Source of the DNA: Nitrospirota bacterium
GTDB lineage: Bacteria; Nitrospirota; Nitrospiria; Nitrospirales; NS-4
Direction of reading: 5' to 3'
Assembly (NCBI GenBank): GCA_005877565.1
Contig: VBOK01000026.1
Span: 1-5,552, forward strand
Length of the DNA: 5,552 bases
Every line of letters begins with the position of its first letter. Position 1 is the stretch's first letter. Below the pieces are notes generated by a model, which had not been told where the DNA came from, made no database searches, and was given only the letters and a program-made list of their open reading frames with translations. Of the stretch, positions 1 through 4,849 are shown piece by piece. A program made the position numbers and the translations under genes.

Positions 1-206
1 TCAGGCAGATCCCCGACACGCTCTATGCGATCTTCACCAAGGCGCGCGCGGAAGGCCTCACCACGGCCCAGGCCGCCGACGCGCTGGCGGAGGCCCGGCT
101 GCAAGAGGCCAGCGCGCAGAAAATGGATGTAGGGGCACGGCGTGCCGTGCCCCGGCGCGCCGTGCCCCTTCGAGGGCGAACCGGACGAACGCGAGTCCAT
201 CGGTAA
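1..206 (+). CDS. Glu/Leu/Phe/Val dehydrogenase, C-terminal end (partial)
   Basis: This is the 3' end of a gene that begins before the window; the first whole codon is at position 3 and the TAA is at 204-206. The visible 67 residues begin RQIPDTLYAIFTKARAEG and continue through TTAQAADALAEARL. This matches the C-terminal helix pattern of the Glu/Leu/Phe/Val dehydrogenase family (I-x-x-T-L..IF..A...G..T..AAD.LAE.R), in which the enzyme oxidatively deaminates an amino acid with NAD(P)+ in the cytoplasm. Family members normally end soon after the AE-x-R stretch. Here about 30 further Arg/Pro/Val-rich residues follow, and they are encoded by a palindromic repeat (132-168), so the tail looks like read-through of inserted repeat DNA. 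The family call rests on about 35 residues; substrate (Leu, Glu, Phe or Val) cannot be told. The next gene starts 9 nt after the stop, suggesting co-transcription. Confidence 0.65.
   Translation, partial: RQIPDTLYAIFTKARAEGLTTAQAADALAEARLQEASAQKMDVGARRAVPRRAVPLRGRTGRTRVHR
132..168. repeat. GC-rich palindromic repeat, GGGGCACGGC/GCCGTGCCCC type
   Basis: GGGGCACGGC (132-141) is a perfect 10-nt inverted match to GCCGTGCCCC (144-153), with only GT between. A second copy of the right arm lies 15 nt further on: CGCCGTGCCCC (158-168) pairs perfectly over 11 nt with 132-142. The left arm can therefore form either of two mutually exclusive hairpins. The 15-nt period adds an in-frame RRAVP pair to the dehydrogenase tail. 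It resembles dispersed REP-like palindromes; that it is dispersed in this genome is inference. Confidence 0.75.
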
Positions 207-215
207 GATCGCATA

Positions 216-443
216 ATGGGGCGAGCGATCTTTGCGGCAGCCTTGAGCCTGGTGCTCGCCGGGCTCGGGCATTTTGTTCTCGGCCTGTGGCGTGGCGTCT
301 GGTTTGCCGTGCCGAGCACGGTGCTCCTCTATCTCTATTGGGCGAGTTTCTGGGAATTCGCTGACGTGGCCTTCCTGTCGCTGGGGGTCATCGCCGCCTT
401 TGACGCCTTCTCGTTCGCCCGGCGCGGGCATGGCATCATCTGA
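216..443 (+). CDS. Small integral membrane protein, three predicted helices
   Basis: The 75-residue product is mostly hydrophobic. Likely membrane segments are about residues 4-22, 27-44 and 49-67, separated by short polar or aromatic turns, with a basic C-terminal end (FARRGHG). The GLGHFVLGLWRG stretch near the first turn resembles the G-x-G-x-F-x-x-G signature of TM2-like and related small membrane domains, but this is a loose likeness and I do not assign a family. ATG 216 is 9 nt after the dehydrogenase stop, and GGTAAG (202-207) overlapping that stop is a plausible though weak Shine-Dalgarno sequence. The 3' end overlaps the following gene by 14 nt, so the three genes are probably translationally coupled in one operon. 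The function is unknown. Confidence 0.75.
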   Translation: MGRAIFAAALSLVLAGLGHFVLGLWRGVWFAVPSTVLLYLYWASFWEFADVAFLSLGVIAAFDAFSFARRGHGII

Positions 444-1053
444 GGACAAGACGCGCGGCCTGTTGATCGCGTATGACACGATCGCTGCGCCCGGCCCGAG
501 CGTCACCCTGGTCGCCGATCTTCTGGAAGACGGTCTGCTCATGCATCCCCCGCTCGGAGGAGAAGTGTTGCTCTTCAAGGAAGGGGGCAAGCTCCTGGGG
601 CGGGCGATGACCGGCGGCGACGGGCGTGCGCTGCTGTCCGTCGTACCTCGGCACGTTGGTGTAAGCACGGTGGTGGTCGGGCTGGCGGTGAGTCCGCGAG
701 TCACGGCGTCTGATACGACGGCCAGGCTCTTTGTCTGGGACCGCCGACGTGCGATCGTGCTCGTGTCACTCACGGCGTTGGTCGCTCGTTCCCGGTCACC
801 TGACCTGGAGATCCCCTTGCCTCGCGCCGGCGCTAAACAGCCGGCCCCCGAGGCCGGGGCTGTCCAGGCCTTGAAAGAGCTTGACCGGCGGGCTTACCTG
901 CTCTATATGACCAGGAGCGACCGGCTGGAGCTGCCTGAGTTGCACGAATGGACGGACTTGCACAGGCTGCCGCATGGGCCGATCATGCTGCTCAAGCCGG
1001 GCCCGAGGAGCCTCGTGCTGGAACTGGAGCAGACAATTCAGGTAATTGGATGA
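430..1053 (+). CDS. Ig-like plus degenerate HAD-like (LNS2/APP1-type) domain protein
   Basis: This is a 207-residue product starting at ATG 430, inside the end of the preceding gene; the frame stays open upstream to 274, but that part is a shadow of the membrane-protein gene. Residues about 22-100 are beta-rich and read like a transthyretin/Ig-type fold (SVTLVADL..., PLGGEVLLF, GRAMTGGDGRA). Residues about 106-190 resemble lipin/APP1-type HAD phosphatase domains: IVLVSLTALVA where motif I should be, LLYMT (motif II, T161), then LPELHEWTDLHRLPHGPIMLLK like the L-x-x-W-L...LP.GP.LL segment of LNS2 domains. The DxDxT aspartates are missing (L111 and S113 stand there), so phosphatase activity is unlikely. 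The protein also stops soon after K189, before the expected motif IV acidic residues. It may be a pseudoenzyme with a binding role or a decaying gene. No signal peptide is visible. The family assignment is by motif reading only. Confidence 0.7.
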   Translation: MASSEDKTRGLLIAYDTIAAPGPSVTLVADLLEDGLLMHPPLGGEVLLFKEGGKLLGRAMTGGDGRALLSVVPRHVGVSTVVVGLAVSPRVTASDTTARLFVWDRRRAIVLVSLTALVARSRSPDLEIPLPRAGAKQPAPEAGAVQALKELDRRAYLLYMTRSDRLELPELHEWTDLHRLPHGPIMLLKPGPRSLVLELEQTIQVIG

Positions 1054-1159
1054 GAAAAGCTCATGCGACAGTTGCATTTTGAAGCAGTCGGCCAGGGGGC
1101 CGGCCTGGTCGGCCCTCGTTCTGCTCATCGGCGTCGAGTTACTCCTCTACACCGATTAA
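1046..1159 (+). pseudogene. Short hydrophobic frame-shifted remnant
   Basis: A different frame from the HAD-like gene stays open from 1046 to a TAA at 1157-1159 and ends SALVLLIGVELLLYTD, a convincing hydrophobic helix of about 17 residues. There is no ATG; only a TTG at 1079 without a Shine-Dalgarno sequence could start it, giving about 26 residues. It begins where the preceding gene ends and stops at the edge of the repeat hairpin. It could be the lost C-terminal anchor of the HAD-like protein, a tiny membrane peptide, or chance. The evidence is hydrophobicity only. Confidence 0.25.
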
Positions 1160-1251
1160 AAAGAGACAGGCTACTTTTCTGGCTTGTTTCTTCGGACTTG
1201 GAGTGATTGCCAGCGCCAATTCGGCTGTTAGAAAAGTAGCCTGTCCCCTTT
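1159..1251. repeat. REP-like inverted repeat, copy 1 (long loop)
   Basis: The left arm 1159-1179 and the right arm 1231-1251 are inverted copies of AAAGGGGACAGGCTACTTTT plus a final C, matching at 19 of 21 positions (two A/G differences near the outer end of the left arm). The 51-nt centre has no open frame and contains only small internal pairings (TGGC 1180-1183 with GCCA 1209-1212). Short palindromes with this core are, to my knowledge, common in intergenic DNA of several environmental phyla. They are thought to be moved by REP-associated IS200-like transposases; no such transposase is in this window. Confidence 0.8.
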
Positions 1252-1265
1252 CTGTGTCCAAGCTT

Positions 1266-1270
1266 GGAGG
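1266..1270 (+). promoter_or_regulatory. Ribosome binding site GGAGG for the DUF3467-like gene
   Basis: GGAGG lies 8 nt before ATG 1279 and 15 nt after the end of repeat copy 1. It fixes the start codon and shows that the repeat ends just before the translation signal. Confidence 0.75.
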
Positions 1271-1278
1271 GATGAAGC

Positions 1279-1578
1279 ATGGGAGAACCCGCAGACGTGT
1301 ATTGTGACCAATTTCAAATTAACTTGAATGCGTATGGCTGCAACCTCAATTTTCTCATTTCAAGCCACTTGCCACCGGCACCTGGAGCGGTCCCGCAAAG
1401 CGAACGACTAGCAACAGTCCGTATGAGCTTGGAGCACTTAAAAATTATGACCTTTCTTTTGCACCGCCAATTGCTTCAGTACGAACAGCAGTCTGGGGTC
1501 TCTATCCCATTACCGGTTCAGATCTTAACGGCTTTGCAGATTAGGCAGGAAGATTGGCAGGCATTCTGGCAAGTCTGA
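1279..1578 (+). CDS. DUF3467-like small protein
   Basis: The 99-residue soluble product starts at ATG 1279 with a strong Shine-Dalgarno sequence GGAGG (1266-1270, 8 nt spacing). The first half reads DVYCDQFQINLNAYGCNLNFLISS and the second ATVRMSLEHLKIMTFLLHRQLLQYEQQSG, ending in a short amphipathic tail (QEDWQAFWQV). This fits the pattern of DUF3467 proteins: a beta-rich start with D/N-aromatic repeats, then an R-V-x-M-S-x-E-H-x-K segment and a helix ending in YE..G. The biochemical role of that family is not established. Base composition is visibly more AT-rich than in the flanking genes, and the gene sits between two hairpins of the same repeat family, so acquisition as part of a mobile or accessory segment is plausible. 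The gene call is firm; the family call is by motif. Confidence 0.82.
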   Translation: MGEPADVYCDQFQINLNAYGCNLNFLISSHLPPAPGAVPQSERLATVRMSLEHLKIMTFLLHRQLLQYEQQSGVSIPLPVQILTALQIRQEDWQAFWQV

Positions 1579-1592
1579 CCAGAGGGCAGGCA

Positions 1593-1638
1593 AAAGGGGA
1601 CAGGCAACTTTCGAGAAGAAAACCAGCATGTCCCCTTT
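1593..1638. repeat. REP-like inverted repeat, copy 2 (short loop)
   Basis: The left arm AAAGGGGACAGGCAACTTTC (1593-1612) and the right arm 1618-1638 (inverted; 18 of 21 match to the same consensus as copy 1) are separated by only 5 nt, GAGAA. The hairpin has an outer 10-bp stem (AAAGGGGACA with TGTCCCCTTT), a few mismatches, then an inner TTTC/GAAA stem. It lies between the convergent 3' ends of the DUF3467-like gene (ends 1578) and the minus-strand gene (ends 1647), so it could also act as a two-way transcription barrier, although it lacks a U-run. Confidence 0.8.
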
Positions 1639-1646
1639 GACCGAGG

Positions 1647-2447
1647 TCAGTTCCCGGGCATGTTGGGAGCGCGCATCAGGGTGCGAATCAGTCTGTTTCG
1701 ACGTGCAACCATCCCATCGTACTGAGGTTTTGTCAGGAAGCAGTCACGTTCTTTGTCCGTGAATTCCCTGATGAAGTTGCGGGTCACCTGTAGCGCGTCC
1801 TCGGAATGGCCCGACTGTTCGAGGAATTCCGACGAGCGTATGTAAGCGGCAGCGCGGATCAGGGTGTGGTGCCCCTTCGCGGCCTGGGCTAGCGCTTGGG
1901 TATACCAGGAAAGAGCCGTCTGTGGATTCTTCTCTTCGAGCAGCATAGCGCTCAGAAGTCTGAGGGCAAGATGATCGTGATCTGCGATCTTCCCGCCTCT
2001 GCCCTGGCGGATCAGGTCGTGAATGTCCTGCTCTGACAATTGAACAGGCCCACGCTGGCTGTTCAGCTCGTGAAGGAGCTGCTTGGTTGCAGGCCATTGC
2101 CCTTCAAGAGGGATGATGACACAGCGGCAGCCAAGGCAATCCTCACAGCGAATGCGGGCGCCTGCTTCCCATGGTGTATGGCCTGAGAACACATGGGCAT
2201 GGGCCGCGCGACACCGTCGACACGTGTGTGAATCGTTCCTCGCCATGTAAAGGTAGAGCGTTGGTCTGACTCCCACCGTGGGCAGTTCAATCCGTAGCGG
2301 TATCAGATAAGCCAGAAGGGGTTTGGTCTGAATGCGGCCCTGTCGCATCTCTAGGTCATGCAGTTCCCAGCAAAAGAGCAACCCCAGAACAGCAAGGAGG
2401 CTGGGCACCTCTTCCGGGATGATCAGGGCGACGAAAAGAGCGGTCAT
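1647..2447 (-). CDS. TPR-like protein with hydrophobic N-terminus and Mu F-like Cys motif
   Basis: The product has 266 residues. Residues about 4-27 are hydrophobic (likely a membrane anchor). Residues 75-114 hold a Cys/His cluster: C76-x2-C79, H83, H85, H90, C101-x2-C104-x2-C107-x-C109, ending GCRCVIIPL. The C-x2-C-R-A-x-H...C-R-C-V-I-x-P layout resembles the metal-binding tail of phage Mu F/SPP1 gp7-type minor head proteins, and could equally be a free-standing zinc-binding module. Residues about 157-230 read as two TPR-like helix pairs (A-L-S-W-Y-T-Q-A-L; S-E-D-A-L-Q-V). The C-terminus is basic. The start at 2447 is uncertain: AAGAGG lies only 1 nt upstream, there is an in-frame TGA three codons before, and M34 or M68 are alternatives. 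It stands alone, convergent with the DUF3467-like gene and divergent from the di-haem gene. I do not recognise the full-length protein. Confidence 0.8.
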   Translation of the reverse strand: MTALFVALIIPEEVPSLLAVLGLLFCWELHDLEMRQGRIQTKPLLAYLIPLRIELPTVGVRPTLYLYMARNDSHTCRRCRAAHAHVFSGHTPWEAGARIRCEDCLGCRCVIIPLEGQWPATKQLLHELNSQRGPVQLSEQDIHDLIRQGRGGKIADHDHLALRLLSAMLLEEKNPQTALSWYTQALAQAAKGHHTLIRAAAYIRSSEFLEQSGHSEDALQVTRNFIREFTDKERDCFLTKPQYDGMVARRNRLIRTLMRAPNMPGN

Positions 2448-2647
2448 GCCTCTTCATACGAGCAAAGCGTGTTCCATTCATCTATTCATCCCCGCTTTTC
2501 TCAATCTCGTCTGGGTTGTCATTGGTCCTCAACCCTGGACCACTATCTCTTCGTGTGAAGCGCGAAGGCGATTGACTACACCCGCATCTCTTCCTGCCGA
2601 CCGGCCTGTAAAAGATAGGTAAGAGATACGTAAAACATAAGGAGACC

Positions 2648-2677
2648 TTGACCCTAAGCCTATCCTCAGGATACAGT
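2648..2677 (+). promoter_or_regulatory. Candidate sigma-70 promoter of the di-haem oxidoreductase gene
   Basis: TTGACC (2648-2653, 5 of 6 to consensus) and TACAGT (2672-2677, 4 of 6) are separated by 18 nt. Transcription would begin near 2684, giving a leader of about 40 nt that includes the ribosome binding site. The rest of the 246-nt region 2448-2693 between the divergent genes shows no other convincing signal on either strand. Confidence 0.35.
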
Positions 2678-2710
2678 TCACTACCCCGGCTCGGTGGCGA
2701 TGCTTCTTAC

Positions 2711-2715
2711 AGGAG
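2711..2715 (+). promoter_or_regulatory. Ribosome binding site AGGAG deciding the start at 2724
   Basis: AGGAG is 8 nt before ATG 2724. The frame also has an upstream ATG at 2694, but it lacks a ribosome binding site and would put ten non-hydrophobic residues before the signal peptide, so 2724 is preferred. Confidence 0.75.
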
Positions 2716-2723
2716 ACTGTCCA

Positions 2724-4031
2724 ATGAAAAGAATGGTCGTGATACTCGTGCTGGGAACTCTCGCTTGGGCGGCGATGCAGTCCGCGCCGAGCTCCTCGCC
2801 GACGAGCCCGAACGAGGCGCCTGCAGAATTTGACGGTCAGACGAATGGCATCGTCGATCAGGCCACTCATGAGGCGGATCAGGCGAAGTTCGATGAAGTC
2901 GAAGACATACCCGATGGCCTCGGGCCGATCTACAACGCGCAGTCTTGCCGCGAATGCCATCAGAACCCGGTCTCCGGCGGACTCAGTCAGATCACCGAGT
3001 TGCGCGTGGGGCACCGCAACTCGGCTGGAAAGTTTGTCAATTCCAGCGTCCCGATCGCCGACGGCACAGCAGTGATTACCGGCCGCACGCTTATCAATGA
3101 TCGCGCAATTTGTCCCAATGCCTCCTTCCCCAACATCCAACTTCAAGAACGCGTGCCGGATAGGGAGAAGATTCGCACACTCCGCACGTCCCTCAATCTG
3201 CTCGGAGACGGGTTTATCGAGGCGGTGCCGGATGAGACGTTCAAGAACCTAGCCGCGGATCAGTGCCGCAAGTCACATGGCAAAATTTGCGGCAAGGCGA
3301 TTTCTGTTCCCGTTCTTGAAGCATCTGGTACTTATCGGATTGGAAGATTTGGCTGGAAGGATCAACACGCCAGCCTGCTGTCGTTCGCCGGAGACGCCTA
3401 CCTCAATGAAATGGGCATCACCAACCGTCTGATGCCCACCGAAGTGACCACGCTGTGCGACACGGTCCCAGATCCGGAAAACACCCCCGAAGCGGACGGC
3501 CTGGCCGATATCGATCATTTTGCTCGGTTTATGCGCGCCACGAAGGCGCCTCCGAGAGATGCACAACTTGCGGACACGGCCAACGCAAAGAAGGGGTCGG
3601 TCCTGTTCAATAAGATCGGTTGCGCAGTCTGCCACGTTCGGACACTCGAAACGGCTCCGGCCGGGACGCCCATCAATGGGGGCACATTCACCGTGCCGGA
3701 CGCGCTTGGCGGAAAACAGTTCCATCCTTTCAGTGATTTCCTTCTGCACGATGTGGGCACTGGCGATGGCATCGTCATTCCGGTCGAAGAGCACTTTGGG
3801 CGAGCCTACCGGGAAATGCAGTCGACGTTCAATATCACCGCCAACCGCATGCGCACACCTCCCCTGTGGGGCGCCCGCACGCGCAGCCGGTTGATGCACG
3901 ACGGGCAATCGCTCACGTTTGAAGACGCGATCTTGCGACACCGCGGTGAGGCGGAGGGAGCGAGAAAGAAATTCGGCCATTTGAGTGAGGCGGAGAAGAA
4001 GCAACTCATCACCTTCCTGAAATCACTCTAA
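2724..4031 (+). CDS. DUF1111/DHOR di-haem c-type oxidoreductase, exported
   Basis: This 435-residue protein belongs to the putative di-haem oxidoreductase family often annotated as thiol oxidoreductase. Residues 1 to about 21 form a Sec signal peptide (KR, then VVILVLGTLAWAAM, cut near QSA), followed by a Ser/Pro-rich linker, so it acts in the periplasm. Two c-type haem sites are present, C75-R-E-C78-H79 (in GLGPIYNAQSCRECHQNP) and C300-A-V-C303-H304. Other family hallmarks are LLGDGFIEAVPD, GRFGWKDQHASLLSFAGDAY, E-MGITN, FHPFSDFLLHDVG, RTPPLWG and LMHDGQSLTFEDAILRHRGEA. The length and order fit the family. An extra C181-R-K-S-H185 looks like a broken CxxCH; C130, C189 and C245 are further cysteines outside the haem sites. 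The natural electron donor and substrate are not known for most members. It stands as a single gene here with no partner such as an imelysin-type lipoprotein nearby. Confidence 0.92.
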   Translation: MKRMVVILVLGTLAWAAMQSAPSSSPTSPNEAPAEFDGQTNGIVDQATHEADQAKFDEVEDIPDGLGPIYNAQSCRECHQNPVSGGLSQITELRVGHRNSAGKFVNSSVPIADGTAVITGRTLINDRAICPNASFPNIQLQERVPDREKIRTLRTSLNLLGDGFIEAVPDETFKNLAADQCRKSHGKICGKAISVPVLEASGTYRIGRFGWKDQHASLLSFAGDAYLNEMGITNRLMPTEVTTLCDTVPDPENTPEADGLADIDHFARFMRATKAPPRDAQLADTANAKKGSVLFNKIGCAVCHVRTLETAPAGTPINGGTFTVPDALGGKQFHPFSDFLLHDVGTGDGIVIPVEEHFGRAYREMQSTFNITANRMRTPPLWGARTRSRLMHDGQSLTFEDAILRHRGEAEGARKKFGHLSEAEKKQLITFLKSL

Positions 4032-4129
4032 CCCGGACTTCCCATGCAGGGAACCGATACGAGAAACGACATGACCAGATGTACAAGATTGAACCATGAC
4101 TGCCCCATTTAAAGCGTCCCGCATCTCAA

Positions 4130-4174
4130 ATTCATGGATTCACCCGATTGCGGATTCCTGGATTCACCTGACTG
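4130..4174 (+). repeat. Direct repeat, 24-nt period, upstream of the PilZ gene
   Basis: Two 21-nt copies (4130-4150 and 4154-4174) share 18 positions; their common core is TGGATTCAC. A third GGATTC half-unit lies at 4152-4157. The copies are centred about 112 and 88 nt before the start predicted from the sigma-54-like element, the usual range for activator binding sites. They could equally be a simple slippage repeat. Confidence 0.7.
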
Positions 4175-4225
4175 TGTCGTCTCTGAAGGTGGGAGTTCGG
4201 CTCCTAGCCGTTCGAAGTGCACGCC

Positions 4226-4241
4226 TGGCACTTGGTTTGCT
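4226..4241 (+). promoter_or_regulatory. Sigma-54 (RpoN) type -24/-12 promoter
   Basis: TGGCACTTGGTTTGCT matches the RpoN consensus TGGCAC-N5-TTGCW with the required GG (4227-4228) and GC (4239-4240) exactly 10 nt apart. The only departure in the conserved core is T for G after TGGCAC. Transcription would start near 4252, only about 4 nt before the ATG at 4256. Such promoters need an activator ATPase bound upstream. Function is inferred from sequence alone. Confidence 0.6.
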
Positions 4242-4255
4242 TTTCCTCTACGAGT

Positions 4256-4621
4256 ATGGCAGAAGGACTGTTAGGGCGCTTGAACCCACGGCGAAGGCAT
4301 TCTGCGCCTTGTCGGCTCACGTGGCAGGAGCGGCAGATACTAGGAACAATCATAGATGTGTCGTATGATGGCCTCGCTCTATCGCTTTCTGGCGAAGTGG
4401 AGTTGAACGATGAAGGGGCGGTGCTTATCCAGATCCCTATCGGCATTCCCGATGCGGTCACGTTACTTCCTGTCCACACTCCCGATGCGGTCACGCTACG
4501 GGCTCGACCGGTGTATATCCATCCCCAACAAGGGGAAAAGAAGCGCGTCGGATTCAAGTTAGCGAGCGTAGAAAGAGGGGAGGAACACTGGCACACTCTG
4601 TGTGTTGCGCCACGTTGGTAG
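4256..4621 (+). CDS. PilZ-domain protein (putative c-di-GMP binder)
   Basis: A 121-residue cytoplasmic protein made almost only of one PilZ domain, the usual receptor for cyclic di-GMP. The N-terminus has a basic stretch (R8-L-N-P-R12-R-R) where the RxxxR motif belongs; R8-x3-R12 satisfies it, but if R12-R14 align with the common RRR form, the second Arg position is S16. The second motif, D34-V-S36-Y-D-G39 (DxSxxG), is intact. Beta-strands follow (GAVLIQIP, RVGFKLASV) as expected. Residues 64-74 and 75-85 are an 11-residue duplication (PDAVTL twice). ATG 4256 is chosen because it gives a typical PilZ start and lies just after the sigma-54-like element; GTG 4217 in frame would place that element inside the gene. 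Neither start has a clear ribosome binding site, so a near-leaderless message is possible. Confidence 0.8.
   Translation: MAEGLLGRLNPRRRHSAPCRLTWQERQILGTIIDVSYDGLALSLSGEVELNDEGAVLIQIPIGIPDAVTLLPVHTPDAVTLRARPVYIHPQQGEKKRVGFKLASVERGEEHWHTLCVAPRW
4445..4510 (+). repeat. In-frame 33-nt tandem duplication within the PilZ gene
   Basis: Two adjacent 33-nt units start at 4445 and 4478. The first 22 nt of each differ at only two positions; the remaining 11 nt have diverged. Because 33 nt is 11 codons, the reading frame is kept and the PDAVTL segment is repeated. Confidence 0.8.
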
Positions 4622-4717
4622 TCATCGAAAGTTCTCTATGCCCCCGCCCTTATGCTCACGGGCCAAGCGACAGAGGCCATGGAGTCTCAGGCTCGATCGA
4701 ATTGGCCATCCAGTTGA

Positions 4718-4751
4718 GGCAGGTCATCTCCGCAGCCTGAAGGATCCTGCC
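4718..4751 (+). terminator. Weak candidate hairpin terminator after the PilZ gene
   Basis: GGCAGG (4718-4723) can pair with CCTGCC (4746-4751), with ATC/GAT pairs inside the loop, followed by CCCATTTTCTT. The loop is long and the U-run is interrupted, so this is tentative. The rest of 4622-4795 contains nothing I can support. Confidence 0.2.
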
Positions 4752-4795
4752 CCCATTTTCTTCTGCATCCGTCCGTGAATTCCCCCGTTGGCTAA

Positions 4796-4825
4796 TTGAC
4801 CTTTTGTAGGGGGCTCCTTTATCAT
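4796..4825 (+). promoter_or_regulatory. Sigma-70 type promoter of radA
   Basis: TTGACC (4796-4801) and TATCAT (4820-4825) each match consensus at 5 of 6 positions with an 18-nt spacer. Transcription would start near 4832, about 18 nt before the GTG start codon. This indicates that radA is transcribed separately from the PilZ gene. Confidence 0.6.
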
Positions 4826-4849
4826 GGGAGGACGTTTGGGAATCCCCTG

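Noticed and set aside
274..429. N-terminal extension of the HAD-like gene to an ATG at 274
   Set aside because: It lies wholly within the membrane-protein gene in another frame, reads as low-quality Arg/Ser/Pro-rich sequence, and ATG 430 gives a normal overlapping start.
1063..1206. Plus-strand frame starting MRQLHFEAVGQG after the HAD-like gene
   Set aside because: It reads into the repeat hairpin, is rich in Arg/His/Leu, has no ribosome binding site and conflicts with the more protein-like hydrophobic frame.
1159..1638. Possible CRISPR-like array from the four repeat arms
   Set aside because: The arms are inverted pairs rather than regularly spaced direct repeats, and an open reading frame lies between them.
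2648..2833. Plus-strand TTG-initiated frame preceded by AAGGAG
   Set aside because: GGAG is only 3 nt from the TTG, the frame overlaps the signal-peptide coding region of the di-haem gene, and the product shows no protein-like pattern. The TTGACC is better read as a -35 box.
2529..3146. Minus-strand open frame of 205 codons
   Set aside because: It is antisense to the di-haem oxidoreductase gene, has Arg-rich composition and no recognisable motif; it is a codon-bias shadow.
4039..4053. TTCCC-ATGCA-GGGAA hairpin just after the di-haem gene
   Set aside because: The stem is only 5 bp and no T-run follows, so it is too weak to call a terminator.
4096..4368. Plus-strand 90-codon frame containing SWIH twice
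   Set aside because: The repeated SWIH comes from the 24-nt direct repeat, the frame has no ribosome binding site, and it overlaps the PilZ gene by 113 nt.
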